Shown here: positions 1 through 8,763 of the stretch, in pieces
How positions within the stretch are numbered: the first letter of the stretch is position 1
How the letters are laid out: each line of letters opens with the position of its first letter
Assembly: GCF_000738775.1 (NCBI RefSeq)
Contig: NZ_JPOC01000005.1
Span: 49,002-113,001, forward strand
Direction: 5' to 3'
DNA length: 64,000 bases
From: Prescottella defluvii
Lineage (GTDB): Bacteria > Actinomycetota > Actinomycetes > Mycobacteriales > Mycobacteriaceae
Notes under the pieces: model-generated
Told to the model about the DNA's origin: nothing
Database searches by the model: none
Seen by the model: only the letters and a program-made list of their open reading frames with translations
Position numbers and translations under genes: made by a program

Positions 1-517
1 GTCGCTCGGCGACGAACGTGCCGAGTTCGGGGACCGTCACCGAGGACTCGCCGAGGAACTCGAGTAGCAGCGCCTCGAATTCGTCGTCGGCCCGGTCGAT
101 CTCGTCGATCAGCAGCACCGGTGGGCGCGGACCGCGGTGTCGCACGCACCGCAGGATCGGACGCTCGAGCAGGAACGGCTCGGTGAACAGGTCCGCCTCC
201 CGCAGTCGCTCCCCGTGTGCCTCCGACAACCGCACCGCGAGCAGCTGCCGCTGGTAGTTCCAGTCGTACAGCGCCTCGTCCGCACCGAGACCCTCGTAGC
301 ACTGGAGCCGGACCAGTGGTGTCCCCGACGCGGCGGCGAGCGCCTTGGCCGCCGTCGTCTTCCCGACCCCCGGTTCGCCCTCGAGCAGCAGCGGGCGGCC
401 CAGCCGCGACGCCAGGTAGAGCGCTGTCGCCGTCCCCTCGTCGAGCAGGTAGTCCTGCGCGTCGAACCGTCGCGTCAGGTCCTCGATGTCGGCGAATTCG
501 GCGGCGGCAGCGGTCAC
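1..517 (-). CDS. MoxR/CoxD-like AAA ATPase (3' part beyond window edge)
   Basis: An open frame starts at a GTG (515-517) and runs off the left edge, so only about 172 N-terminal residues are visible. They hold a Walker A motif (GEPGVGKTT, about residues 41-49), a Walker B motif (VLLIDEID) and a strand order typical of MoxR-type AAA+ ATPases. In CO dehydrogenase clusters this family is CoxD, which works with the VWA protein CoxE in maturing the copper-sulfur-molybdenum active site. The GTG overlaps the TGA of the upstream gene (GTGA), so it is translationally coupled to the cox operon. A coxE-like gene may follow outside the window; that is inference. The MoxR assignment is secure, the CoxD role likely from context. 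Confidence 0.85.
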   Translation of the reverse strand, partial: MTAAAAEFADIEDLTRRFDAQDYLLDEGTATALYLASRLGRPLLLEGEPGVGKTTAAKALAAASGTPLVRLQCYEGLGADEALYDWNYQRQLLAVRLSEAHGERLREADLFTEPFLLERPILRCVRHRGPRPPVLLIDEIDRADDEFEALLLEFLGESSVTVPELGTFVAER

Positions 518-1104
518 GACGCGTCCCGGTCCTGGTCGAGCAGCGCCCGGTAGCCGTCCCATGTGTCGACGTCGAGCGGGATCCGTCCCTCGGCCGGGAT
601 CTCGAAGACGTCCGTGAGCGCGCGATCGAAGAGCTTCCACACGGCCTTGTCGCCGTACAGCGCGGCGAGGTCACCGAAGCTGCTGCGGCCCAACCACAGT
701 GGATGTCCGGGACCGTCTGTGTAGCGGCACAGTCCGATGTTCTCGAGACGACCGCGGGTCACCAGCGCCCGCACGGTCGCGGGGGTGACGCCGGGTTGGT
801 CGCCGAGCATCAGCACGATCCCCGACGCCAGCGGATCGATCTCCGGCAGCGCCGCTTTCACCGAGGCCGAGCATCCACTCCCCGAGTCGGGGCAGTGGAC
901 GACGGTGCAGCCGCGGAGGTCGACGAGGTCCTCGATCGCCTCGGCGGCGCCGGGCACGGTCACCAGCAGCTGCTGGAACCGGCACGCGCGCGCCACGGTG
1001 AGGGTCGCGTCGAGCAGCGTCGCACCGCGGTACGGCAACAGCTGCTTCGGCCGTCCCAGGCGCCGCGACGCGCCGGCCGCCAGGACCAGTCCGGTCACGA
1101 ACAT
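514..1104 (-). CDS. MocA-like molybdenum cofactor nucleotidyltransferase
   Basis: This 196-residue protein begins MFVTGLVLAAGASRRLGRPK, the nucleotide-binding signature (LAAGxSxRxGxPK) of MobA/MocA cytidylyl- and guanylyltransferases, and has the metal-binding segment LMLGDQPG near residue 100. MocA-type enzymes join CMP to molybdopterin to make the cytosine dinucleotide cofactor that CO dehydrogenases and other xanthine-oxidase-family enzymes use; that fits the neighbouring coxMSL genes. The frame is open further upstream, but the ATG at 1102-1104 gives the family length and overlaps the preceding xdhC-YHS gene by 10 bases. Its stop overlaps the start of the MoxR-like gene. CTP versus GTP specificity cannot be read from the sequence. 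Confidence 0.88.
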   Translation of the reverse strand: MFVTGLVLAAGASRRLGRPKQLLPYRGATLLDATLTVARACRFQQLLVTVPGAAEAIEDLVDLRGCTVVHCPDSGSGCSASVKAALPEIDPLASGIVLMLGDQPGVTPATVRALVTRGRLENIGLCRYTDGPGHPLWLGRSSFGDLAALYGDKAVWKLFDRALTDVFEIPAEGRIPLDVDTWDGYRALLDQDRDAS

Positions 1105-1988
1105 CGCGCACGCTCCTTCTCGTAGCTGCGGCGGCATCCGGGCGCGCAGAACCAGTAGTCCTCGCCGTCGATCTGCAGGTGCGGGGTGTCCTCGCCGACG
1201 GTGACCGACATGCCGCACACCGGGTCGATCACGGTCAGCGCGGCCGCATTCTCCGCCTCGCCGCCGAACCGGCCTACGACGGGAAGTCCCTCGACACGGA
1301 TTTCCCGCACCAGTTCCGCGAGGATCGCGACCGCGATCTCGCCGGGGGTGCGGGCGCCGATCGGCAGTCCCGCGGGCGTGTGCACGAGTGCCCGCGGCCC
1401 GGGATCGAGGTCGAGTCCGTCGACGACAGCGGCGCCCCGCACCCGGCCGGCGACGAGGCCGACGTATCCGGCTCCGGCGTCGAGCGCCTCCCGGATCGTC
1501 GTCGGCTCGTCCCCACCGAGGCTCGCCACGATCACCGCGGTCTCGTCCGGGACCGGCTCGCCGCCGCGGCGGACGTCCAGGTCGAGTCGGTCGGCCAGAT
1601 CGGCGACGGCGTCGGCGACCGGGGTCGCGCCGACCACCCGCACGATCGGGGCGGGCAGGCACGCCTCGAGGAAGATCTCCATCGCGCCGCCGGACAGGCA
1701 CGGGTTGACCACGACCCGCGCGCCGGGCGCCTCCGGGTAGTCGACACCGCCGTCCGGCAGGATCCGCAGCAGCAGGCTCTCCCCCGATGCGAGGACGTCG
1801 GCCGCCGCGACGCGCACCGAGTTCTGCGCGCAGTGACCACCGACGAATCCCTCGATCGTGCCGTCCGGCAACAGGATCGCGCGGTCACCCGGCGATGCCG
1901 ACGTCGGCTGCTGCGCCCGGACCACCGTCGCGCGCACGTACGGGCGCCGCTCGCCCGCCAGTTGCGCGGCGCGCGCACTCAGGTCCAT
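1095..1988 (-). CDS. XdhC/CoxI family maturation protein fused to a C-terminal YHS domain
   Basis: The 297-residue product has an N-terminal XdhC/CoxI domain (FVGGHCAQNSV near residue 50, VVNPCLSGGAMEIFLE near 100), a Rossmann-like XdhC C-terminal domain with the GARTPGEIAVAILAE segment, and then a YHS domain in the last 50 residues (DPVCGMSV...YWFCAPGCRRSYEK). XdhC proteins bind the molybdenum cofactor and help insert its sulfur. YHS domains are small cysteine-containing modules often found in copper and heavy-metal proteins. In a CO dehydrogenase operon the fusion suggests a role in building the Cu-S-Mo centre; that is inference. ATG 1986-1988 follows GAGGAG with good spacing. It is the second XdhC-like gene of this cluster. 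Confidence 0.85.
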   Translation of the reverse strand: MDLSARAAQLAGERRPYVRATVVRAQQPTSASPGDRAILLPDGTIEGFVGGHCAQNSVRVAAADVLASGESLLLRILPDGGVDYPEAPGARVVVNPCLSGGAMEIFLEACLPAPIVRVVGATPVADAVADLADRLDLDVRRGGEPVPDETAVIVASLGGDEPTTIREALDAGAGYVGLVAGRVRGAAVVDGLDLDPGPRALVHTPAGLPIGARTPGEIAVAILAELVREIRVEGLPVVGRFGGEAENAAALTVIDPVCGMSVTVGEDTPHLQIDGEDYWFCAPGCRRSYEKERARCS

Positions 1989-2002
1989 GTGCACTCTCCT
2001 CG

Positions 2003-4402
2003 TCAGATCGGCGGGGTCGCTCGGCCCTGCATCGCCTCCCATACCCGCGACGGTGTCAGCGGCATGTCGGCGTGCCGCACCCCGAACGGTTTCAGCGCGT
2101 CGACGACGGCGTTGACGACGGCGGGCGGCGACCCGACGGTGGCGCTCTCCCCGATCCCCTTGGCCCCGATCGGGTGATGCGGCGACGGAGTGACGGTGAA
2201 GCCGGTCTCGAGGTGCGGCACCTCCAACGCGGTGGGGATGAGGTAGTCCATGAGCGAGCCCCCGAGGCAGTTGCCGTCCTCGTCGAACGCGATGATCTCC
2301 ATGAGCGCCATACCGATTCCGTCGGTGATGCCGCCGTGTACCTGCCCCTCGATGATCATCGGGTTGATGCGGGTGCCGCAGTCGTCGACCGCAAGGAAGC
2401 GGCGTACCTTCACGACGCCGGTGCCCGGATCGATGTCGACGACGCAGAAGTACGCGCCGTACGGGTAGGTGAGATTCTCCGGGTTGTAACAGATCTGGGC
2501 CTCGAGCCCGCCCTCGATGCCGTCGGGCAGGTCGCCCGCGCCGTACGCGCGCATCGCGATGTCCTGGATGGTGACCGCTGCCGACGGATCCCCCGTCACG
2601 TGGAAGTGGCCCTTCTCCCATTCCAGATCCGAAACGGACACCTCGAGCATGCCCGACGCGATGATCCGCGCCTTGTCGCGGACCTTGCGCGCCACCAGCG
2701 CGGCGGCCGCCCCGGACACCGGGGTGGATCGACTGCCGTACGTGCCGAGCCCGAACGGGGTGTTGTCGGTGTCGCCGTGCACCACGTCGACGTCGTCGGG
2801 TGGGATGCCGAGTTCCTCGGCGACGATCTGCGCGAACGTCGTCTCGTGGCCCTGCCCCTGGGTCTGCACGGAGATCCGGACGACGGCCTTGCCGGTGGGG
2901 TGCACGGTCAACTCGCAACCGTCGGCCATGCCGAGGCCGAGGATGTCCATGTCCTTGCGTGGGCCGGCGCCGACGGCCTCGGTGAAGAACGACATCCCGA
3001 TGCCCATCAGTTCACCGCGTTCGCGTTTCTCGGCCTGTTCGCGGCGCAGCGCGTCGTACCCGATCATGTCCATGGCCTTGCGCATCGTGGTGGCGTAGTC
3101 ACCGGAGTCGTACTTCCAGCCCGTCTTCGACGTGTACGGAAACTGCTCCGGCCGCAGCAGGTTTCGCAGCCGCAGCTCGGCCGGGTCCAGGTCGAGGTCG
3201 AACGCGAGGCAGTCCACGAGACGCTCGACGAGATAGACGGCCTCGGTGATCCGGAACGAGCACGCGTAGGCGACGCCGCCGGGCGCCTTGTTCGTGTAGA
3301 CGGCGGTCATGTGGCAGTACGCGGCCTCGAGGTCGTAGCTGCCGGTGAACACCCCGAAGAAGCCGGCCGGGTACTTCACCGGCGCCGCGGTCCCGTTGAA
3401 CGCGCCGTGGTCGGCGAGGACGTCGGTGCGGATCGCGAGGATCTTGCCGTCGGACGTCGCCGCGATCTCCCCGACCATGATGTAGTCGCGGGCGAAGCCG
3501 GTGCTGGTGAGGTTCTCGCTGCGGTCCTCCATCCACTTGACCGGCTTGCCGGTGAGCAGCGATCCGACGATCGCGCACACGTAGCCCGGGTAGATCGGCA
3601 CCTTGTTGCCGAACCCGCCGCCGATGTCGGGGGAGATGACGCGGATCTTGTGTTCGGGCAGCCCGGCGACCAGCGCGTACAGCGTGCGGTGCGCGTGCGG
3701 CGCCTGACTGGTGGACCACAGGGTGAGCTTGCCGTCCACGGCGTCGTAGTCCGCGACGGCCCCGCACGTCTCCATCGGCGCCGGATGGACCCGCGGGTAG
3801 ACGAGTTCCTGCCGCACCACGACATCCGCCCGGTCGAACGCCGCCTCGGTGGCCTCGGCGTCCCCCGTTTCCCAGTCGAAACAGTGATTGTCGGTCTTGC
3901 CGTCCAGGTCGGTGCGGATCACCGGGGCGTCCGGTTCGAGGGCGCGGCGCGCGTCGATCACCGGATCGAGGATCTCGTACTCGACGTCGATCAACTCCAG
4001 GGCGTCCCGCGCGGCGTAGCGGTCCTCGGCGACGACGAACGCCACCTCCTGCCCCTGGAACCGCACCTTGTCGGTCGCGAGGACGGCCTGCACGTCGTTC
4101 GACAATGTCGGCATCCACGCCAGGCTCTTCTCGGCGAGGTCCGCGCCGGTCACAACCGCCGCCACCTTCGGGTGCGCCTGCGCCGCGGTCGTGTCGATGC
4201 GCACGACGCGGGCGTGTGCGACGGGTGAGCGCAGGATCGCCAGGTGCAGCATGCCGGGCAACTGGACGTCGTCGACGTAGCGGCCCCGGCCCCGGATGAA
4301 GCGGGGGTCCTCCTTGCGCAGCATCCGGCCGTGCCCGCACGGCTTCTCGTCGTTCGCGACCCGGTCCGGGTTCACCTCGGCCGGTTCGTCCACTGTGGTC
4401 AC
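2003..4402 (-). CDS. coxL: Aerobic carbon monoxide dehydrogenase large subunit, form I-like
   Basis: This 799-residue molybdenum hydroxylase subunit oxidises CO to CO2 at a Mo-Cu active site carried on molybdopterin cytosine dinucleotide. Visible signatures are GGGFGNK (cofactor binding), the active-site loop VAYACSFR with the copper-ligand cysteine at about residue 381, and KGIGESA near the C-terminus containing the base glutamate. AYxCSFR is the form I CoxL signature; form II enzymes have AYRGAGR. The x position is alanine here where arginine is common. The GTG start (4400-4402) overlaps the coxS stop in a GTGA junction, so the long upstream open frame is not used. It is in an operon with coxM and coxS. 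Confidence 0.95.
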   Translation of the reverse strand: MTTVDEPAEVNPDRVANDEKPCGHGRMLRKEDPRFIRGRGRYVDDVQLPGMLHLAILRSPVAHARVVRIDTTAAQAHPKVAAVVTGADLAEKSLAWMPTLSNDVQAVLATDKVRFQGQEVAFVVAEDRYAARDALELIDVEYEILDPVIDARRALEPDAPVIRTDLDGKTDNHCFDWETGDAEATEAAFDRADVVVRQELVYPRVHPAPMETCGAVADYDAVDGKLTLWSTSQAPHAHRTLYALVAGLPEHKIRVISPDIGGGFGNKVPIYPGYVCAIVGSLLTGKPVKWMEDRSENLTSTGFARDYIMVGEIAATSDGKILAIRTDVLADHGAFNGTAAPVKYPAGFFGVFTGSYDLEAAYCHMTAVYTNKAPGGVAYACSFRITEAVYLVERLVDCLAFDLDLDPAELRLRNLLRPEQFPYTSKTGWKYDSGDYATTMRKAMDMIGYDALRREQAEKRERGELMGIGMSFFTEAVGAGPRKDMDILGLGMADGCELTVHPTGKAVVRISVQTQGQGHETTFAQIVAEELGIPPDDVDVVHGDTDNTPFGLGTYGSRSTPVSGAAAALVARKVRDKARIIASGMLEVSVSDLEWEKGHFHVTGDPSAAVTIQDIAMRAYGAGDLPDGIEGGLEAQICYNPENLTYPYGAYFCVVDIDPGTGVVKVRRFLAVDDCGTRINPMIIEGQVHGGITDGIGMALMEIIAFDEDGNCLGGSLMDYLIPTALEVPHLETGFTVTPSPHHPIGAKGIGESATVGSPPAVVNAVVDALKPFGVRHADMPLTPSRVWEAMQGRATPPI

Positions 4403-4896
4403 GACGCGCCTCCGGTCGTCACGGTGTCGGTGGTCGCACCGCCGTGCTCGGCGGCCCAGCGGACCGACCGGACGATCGTCGTGTAGCCGGTGCAGCGGCA
4501 GATCTGGCCGGAGATGGCCTCGCGGATGGTCTGCTCGTCGGGGTCCGGGTCGCGATCGAGCAGGGCCCGGGCGGTGATCATCATGCCGGGGGTGCAGAAG
4601 CCGCACTGCAATCCGTGGCACTGCATGAAGCCCTCCTGCACGGGATCGAGCACCCCGTCGGCCGCGAGACCCTCGACGGTGCGCACGTCCCGGCCGCCGG
4701 CCATCACGGCGAGCATCGTGCACGACTTCACCGGCTCGCCGTCCACCGACACCACGCACGTCCCGCAGTTGCTGGTGTCGCAACCCCAGTGGGTTCCGGT
4801 GAGCCCCAAGCAGTCCCGCAGGAAATGCACCAGCAGCATCCGCGGTTCGACATCCTCGGACACCTCGGTCCCGTTGACCGTCATCGTCACCTGCAT
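4399..4896 (-). CDS. coxS: Carbon monoxide dehydrogenase small [2Fe-2S] subunit
   Basis: The 165-residue protein is the iron-sulfur subunit that passes electrons from the Mo-Cu site in CoxL to FAD in CoxM. The N-terminal plant-ferredoxin-type cluster is ligated by Cys39, 44, 47 and 59 (CDTSNCGTC plus a distal Cys), and the C-terminal four-helix domain holds the second cluster through Cys98, Cys101, Cys133 and Cys135 (CGFC and CRC). All eight ligands are present. The gene starts with ATG one base after the coxM stop and overlaps coxL at GTGA, which gives the M-S-L order usual for aerobic CO dehydrogenase. Confidence 0.95.
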   Translation of the reverse strand: MQVTMTVNGTEVSEDVEPRMLLVHFLRDCLGLTGTHWGCDTSNCGTCVVSVDGEPVKSCTMLAVMAGGRDVRTVEGLAADGVLDPVQEGFMQCHGLQCGFCTPGMMITARALLDRDPDPDEQTIREAISGQICRCTGYTTIVRSVRWAAEHGGATTDTVTTGGAS

Positions 4897-4897
4897 G

Positions 4898-5788
4898 TCA
4901 GGACTCCGTTCCGTCGAGCGTTCCCGAGGCGCGTTGCGCGGCAGTCCGCAGCGCGCGGACGGTCAGTTCCCCGGCGAGATGGCGTTTGTAGGCGGCGGTT
5001 CCGCGTGGATCGGTCACCGGGTCGCACGCCTGCCCGGCGAGGACCCCGGCCTCGATGAACACGTCCTCGGACAGCGCCAGCCCGCCGAGGTACTCCCCGA
5101 TGGCGGCGACGCGGGCGGCGTCCGGTTGTACCGCGGTGAGCCCCACCCGGGCGCCGCCGATCCGGTCGCCGTCCAGCCACATCGAGGCGCCCGCCGCGGC
5201 GATGGCCCAGTCCCCCACCCGCCGTTCCACTTTCGCGTACGCGCTGCCGCCGGCGTGCTCGCGTGGGATGCGCACCTCGACGAGGATCTCGTTGCCGCGC
5301 ACCGCGGTCTCGTAGGGGCCGACGAGGAAGTCGTCCATCGGTACCTCACGCACCCCCGTCGGTCCGCGGATGACGCACACCGCCCCGATCACCGCACACA
5401 CCGTCGTCAGGTCCTCGGCGGGATCGGCCTGGCACAGCGACCCGCCGATCGTGCCCCGGTTGCGGACCACCGGGTCGGCGATCACCCGCTCGGCGTCCCG
5501 GAAGATCGGGAACAGCGCGGCGAGATCGGCGGACTCGAGGATCTGACGGTGCCGCACCATCGCGCCGATCCGCACGGCGTCCGGTTCGACGGTGATGTCA
5601 CCGAGCTCGGCGACCAGATCGTTGATGTCGATCAGGTACTCGGGGTTGGCGAGGCGGAGTTTCATCATCGGCAGCAGGCTGTGCCCACCGGCGACGACCC
5701 GCGCCTCGTCGCCGAGCCGGTCGAGTAGCGCGATCGCGTGCTCGACGTCGGTTGCGCGTTCGTATTCGAACAGTCCCGGAACCTGCAT
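4898..5788 (-). CDS. coxM: Carbon monoxide dehydrogenase medium FAD-binding subunit
   Basis: The 296-residue product is the flavoprotein subunit. It has both FAD-binding motifs of the family: AGGHS (residues 33-37) and TIGGS (about 110-114), the latter within [16 protein letters not shown]. It takes electrons from the CoxS clusters and passes them to the respiratory chain. The ATG at 5786-5788 follows GAGGGG at short spacing; an open extension of 26 codons upstream lacks a ribosome binding site and is rejected. A gap of 108 bases separates it from the upstream xdhC-like gene, with several TGATCA motifs near 5860-5900 that may be regulatory. Form I CoxM is inferred from the neighbouring CoxL. 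Confidence 0.94.
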   Translation of the reverse strand: MQVPGLFEYERATDVEHAIALLDRLGDEARVVAGGHSLLPMMKLRLANPEYLIDINDLVAELGDITVEPDAVRIGAMVRHRQILESADLAALFPIFRDAERVIADPVVRNRGTIGGSLCQADPAEDLTTVCAVIGAVCVIRGPTGVREVPMDDFLVGPYETAVRGNEILVEVRIPREHAGGSAYAKVERRVGDWAIAAAGASMWLDGDRIGGARVGLTAVQPDAARVAAIGEYLGGLALSEDVFIEAGVLAGQACDPVTDPRGTAAYKRHLAGELTVRALRTAAQRASGTLDGTES

Positions 5789-5896
5789 GTGGCACCCCTC
5801 ACACCGCCGGATATCTTCCAGCGTGTGCCCGGCCGGGGCCACCGTCAAGCACGATTCAGCGATCACTTGATCACGTCGGCGCCGGGCCTGTCGTGA

Positions 5897-7024
5897 TCAT
5901 CCTGATTGCTCGTGGTGGATTCGTCCGTGCAGGTCGTGCAGGGGAAGCCCGCCACCGCCCCACCGGCGGGCGATGATCTCCGCCGCGATCGACACCGCCG
6001 TCTCCTCCGGTGTCCGGGCCCCGAGATCCAGACCGATCGGGCTCGACAACCGGTCCAGCTCGTCGTCGGTGAGCCCCGCCTCACGCAGGCGTCCGAGCCG
6101 GTCGGCATGCGTCCGCGCGGACCCCATCGCCCCCACGTACCCCACCTCCGGCAGACGCAGTGCCACCTCGAGCAGCGGCACGTCGAACTTGGGGTCGTGG
6201 GTGAGGACGCAGATCACGGTGCGGCCGTCGATCCGGCCCGCCGCGGCCTCACCCGCCAGGTAGCGATGCGGCCAGTCGACGACCACCTCGTCGGCGGTCG
6301 GGAATCGGCTCGCCGTCGCGAACACCTCCCGCGCGTCGCACACCGTGACCCGGTAACCGAGGAACGCGCCCTGCCGGGCCACCGCGGCCGCGAAGTCGAT
6401 CGCGCCGAACACCAGCATCCGCGGCGGCGGGGCGTAGCTCGCGACGAACACCCGCATCCCCTCGCCGCGGCGCTGGCCGTCCGGCCCGTACTCGAGCACC
6501 GCGGTCCGGCCCGCGGCGAGCAGGCCGCGGCCGTCGTCGGTGACGGCCGCGTCGGCGCGCGACGAGCCGAGCGAACCCGACACCGTCTCCGGACGGATCA
6601 CGAGATGCCGGCCGATCCGGGCACGGTCCTCGTGCTCGATCACCGTCGCGACGGCCACCGGCCGGCCGGTCTCGACGTCGGAGGCGACCTCGGCGAGGTC
6701 CGGGAAGGTGCGCGACGAGACGGGCTCGACGAACACGTCGAGGATGCCGCCGCACGTGAGCCCCACCGCGAACGCATCGTCGTCGCTCACTCCGTATCGC
6801 TCGAGCACCGGCTCGCCGGTGGCGACCACTTCCGCCGCCAACTCGTACACGGCGCCCTCCACGCATCCCCCGGACACGGATCCGGCGACGACGCCGTCCG
6901 GTGCCACCACCATCGCGGCCCCCGGGGTGCGCGGCGCGGACCGGAACGTGGCGACGACGGTGGCCAGTCCGGCGGTGCCTCCGGCCCGCCAGATTCCGAG
7001 CAGATCGGACAACACGTCACGCAT
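5897..7024 (-). CDS. XdhC/CoxI family molybdenum hydroxylase maturation factor
   Basis: The 375-residue product is a full-length XdhC-type protein: an N-terminal XdhC_CoxI domain with GSVSGGCVEGAVYE (about residues 50-63) and LTCGGILDVFVEP (about 98-110), and a C-terminal Rossmann domain (LVFGAIDFAAAVARQGAFLG) ending with GLDLGARTPEETAVSIAAEI. The family binds and helps sulfurate the molybdenum cofactor before its insertion into xanthine-oxidase-type enzymes. It is the first gene of the CO dehydrogenase operon and is divergent from the LysR gene 89 bases away. The ATG at 7022-7024 is the best family start, though the frame is open further upstream. Which cofactor-handling step it performs cannot be told from sequence. 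Confidence 0.88.
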   Translation of the reverse strand: MRDVLSDLLGIWRAGGTAGLATVVATFRSAPRTPGAAMVVAPDGVVAGSVSGGCVEGAVYELAAEVVATGEPVLERYGVSDDDAFAVGLTCGGILDVFVEPVSSRTFPDLAEVASDVETGRPVAVATVIEHEDRARIGRHLVIRPETVSGSLGSSRADAAVTDDGRGLLAAGRTAVLEYGPDGQRRGEGMRVFVASYAPPPRMLVFGAIDFAAAVARQGAFLGYRVTVCDAREVFATASRFPTADEVVVDWPHRYLAGEAAAGRIDGRTVICVLTHDPKFDVPLLEVALRLPEVGYVGAMGSARTHADRLGRLREAGLTDDELDRLSSPIGLDLGARTPEETAVSIAAEIIARRWGGGGLPLHDLHGRIHHEQSG

Positions 7025-7072
7025 CGAGTCGGCCTCCAGCCCCGGCCCGTCGACGCAGGTCCGAGGGGCCGA

Positions 7073-7087
7073 ATCGCGGATGTCGAT
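7073..7087. promoter_or_regulatory. LysR-type box ATC-N9-GAT between xdhC and the LysR gene
   Basis: The 89-base divergent intergenic region holds ATCGCGGATGTCGAT, an interrupted palindrome ATCG-N7-CGAT that also fits the T-N11-A rule for LysR-type regulators. It lies 26 bases upstream of the LysR start and 49 bases upstream of the cox operon start, as expected for a site controlling both genes. The match is seen; binding is inferred. Confidence 0.6.
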
Positions 7088-7113
7088 CTTCGCCGGGACG
7101 TACCCTCGAATTC

Positions 7114-8067
7114 GTGACACCCGCTCAACTGCGAGCCTATTCCGCGGTGGTGCGACTCGGATCGGTTCGAGCGGCCGCCCGCGAATTGGGCATGACGGAT
7201 TCGGGCGTCTCCATGCATATCGCCCAACTCCGCAAGGAACTCGACGACCCGCTGTACTGCCGCCGGCCGTCCGGACTCGCATTCACACCCGGCGGTCTGC
7301 GTCTCGCGAGCCGGGCCGTCGAGATCCTGGGGCTGCAGCAGCAGACGGCGCTCGAGGTGAGCCAGGCCGGGCACGGACGACGCCTCCTGCGGCTCGCGGC
7401 GTCACCGCTGTTCGCCGAGCACGCCGCCCCCGGTTTGATCGACAGGTTCGCCGGACGGGCGAAGGACCTGGCGGTGGAACTCAGCGTCCACCCGGTCCGC
7501 CAGTTCGCGAACCTGATCTCGTCCCGCGCGGTCGACGTCGCCCTCGGCCCCCGCATCGTCGGCGGCGAACCCCTGTGCAACCACCCCTTCCTGCACTACG
7601 AGGTACTCGCCGTCGGCGCCCCCGATCATCCACTCGCCCATACCCGCCCGACGCGGTCCCGGCTGCGCGAGCAACAGTGGTTCCTCGGCCCGTCCGCGGT
7701 CGGCGGCGACGGCGCGATGCGCCATCTGCTGCGGGCCCTCGACATCCCCCGCGACCGACAACGGATCTTCCAGAGCGACGCCGCCGCCACCGACGCCGTC
7801 CGACGCTCGTCCGCGCTCACCCTGGCCCTCGGGTTCGCCGTCAGCGACGAACTGTCCGAGGGCTCCCTCACCCGCATCGACGGCCCCGAACTACGCGCCA
7901 CCGGCAAATGGTGCGCCACCACCCTGCACCACCAGCACCTGCAACCCGCCGCATCCGAACTACTGCACTTCGTCAACACCCCCCGCTGCATCCAGGCGAT
8001 GATCCGCGGCACCGGCGTCGACGTCACCCACTTCAAGCCGAAGGTGCACGTGACGCTCTGGAGCTGA
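7114..8067 (+). CDS. LysR-type regulator of the CO dehydrogenase operon (CutR-like)
   Basis: The 317-residue protein begins with a LysR winged helix (TPAQLRAYSAVVRLGSVRAA, then AARELGMTDSGVSMHIAQLRKEL) and continues into a periplasmic-binding-like effector domain. The GTG at 7114 is the only start that leaves the helix-turn-helix intact at the usual position. Divergent LysR genes beside CO dehydrogenase operons are known in mycobacteria as CutR, an activator of the CO dehydrogenase genes; the gene order here matches. A LysR box lies in the shared intergenic region. The effector is unknown. Confidence 0.87.
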   Translation: MTPAQLRAYSAVVRLGSVRAAARELGMTDSGVSMHIAQLRKELDDPLYCRRPSGLAFTPGGLRLASRAVEILGLQQQTALEVSQAGHGRRLLRLAASPLFAEHAAPGLIDRFAGRAKDLAVELSVHPVRQFANLISSRAVDVALGPRIVGGEPLCNHPFLHYEVLAVGAPDHPLAHTRPTRSRLREQQWFLGPSAVGGDGAMRHLLRALDIPRDRQRIFQSDAAATDAVRRSSALTLALGFAVSDELSEGSLTRIDGPELRATGKWCATTLHHQHLQPAASELLHFVNTPRCIQAMIRGTGVDVTHFKPKVHVTLWS

Positions 8068-8114
8068 CCCGGTTGCACAGGCCATCCACATTCAGCGGGT
8101 ATGCTTTCCCGCGC

Positions 8115-8191
8115 GCCTCCGTAGCTCAGTTGGATAGAGCAAGAGCCTTCTAATCTCTAGGTCGCAGGTTCGATTCCTGCCGGGGGCACCA
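8115..8191 (+). tRNA. tRNA-Arg (TCT)
   Basis: A complete cloverleaf: acceptor GCCTCCG paired with CGGGGGC, D arm, anticodon loop CTTCTAA with anticodon TCT, T arm with TTCGATT, and an encoded 3' ACCA. The anticodon stem has one C-T mismatch next to the loop. The 3' end of tRNA genes is a frequent integration site, and short accessory-looking genes follow, but no repeated 3' end was found. Confidence 0.95.
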
Positions 8192-8325
8192 CTACAGCAG
8201 GTCGACAAGGCTGCGGGACCGAGTACGAAGACTCGCCATCCGCGAACCCACCGGATTCAACCAGGTCAGCCGCTGGATATGCGCCCACACCGGTCGATCG
8301 TGGCGAACGTAGCGGAGACGGTCGA

Positions 8326-8607
8326 CTAGTCCAGTGGCGCCGGCTGATAGTCGCCGTACAGTCCATCGTCCTTGCCGGCTAGGTACTCCTGGTGTTGCTC
8401 GTCAGCACGGGCGGCCAGGGCGGCGTTGTCGGCACGATCCTTCGCGGTCCGCTCCTGATGCCGTCGAACCGCCGCCGTGAGGCCGACGTAGGCACCCCAC
8501 ACTGCCAGGCACATGGCCGCGAACCCGACGATCCACTTCCAGTAGGCCAACACCAGCCCGATCGCAATCAGGATCGCGATCCCGCCAGCCTTACTGTTGC
8601 CCTTCAT
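8326..8607 (-). CDS. Small membrane protein of unknown function
   Basis: This 93-residue protein has a short basic N-terminus, two adjacent hydrophobic segments (about residues 9-22 and 25-47), and a charged, alanine-rich cytoplasmic helix ending in DDGLYGDYQPAPLD. I do not recognise a named family. It has its own ATG start and lies between tRNA-Arg and an Excalibur lipoprotein gene, also on the minus strand, 156 bases downstream of that gene. Small membrane proteins with similar acidic tails occur in actinobacterial accessory regions, but nothing here fixes a role. It is likely to be real because of its coherent membrane topology. Confidence 0.6.
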   Translation of the reverse strand: MKGNSKAGGIAILIAIGLVLAYWKWIVGFAAMCLAVWGAYVGLTAAVRRHQERTAKDRADNAALAARADEQHQEYLAGKDDGLYGDYQPAPLD

Positions 8608-8763
8608 GATTGCCCTCCATGCATCGGCCCCTGATTCCGGCGGCAGGTCATGCGCGTCGCCGAGTCGGCGTGACGCGCGTATGACTCGACCACTCTGCTC
8701 CCGTCCAATTGCGCTGTCGATCAGTTTCGTACGGGCCTTCGTACCGCTCAGCCTTGGGATGAC

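Noticed and set aside
1787..4228. 813-codon frame antisense to coxL
   Set aside because: A shadow; CoxL is certain.
8157..8366. 69-codon minus-strand frame ending VPPAGIEPAT
   Set aside because: The end is the antisense translation of tRNA-Arg, a familiar artefact. Similar antisense frames over tRNA-His (28578-29003), tRNA-Lys (31305-31550) and tRNA-Leu (48613-48885) are rejected for the same reason.
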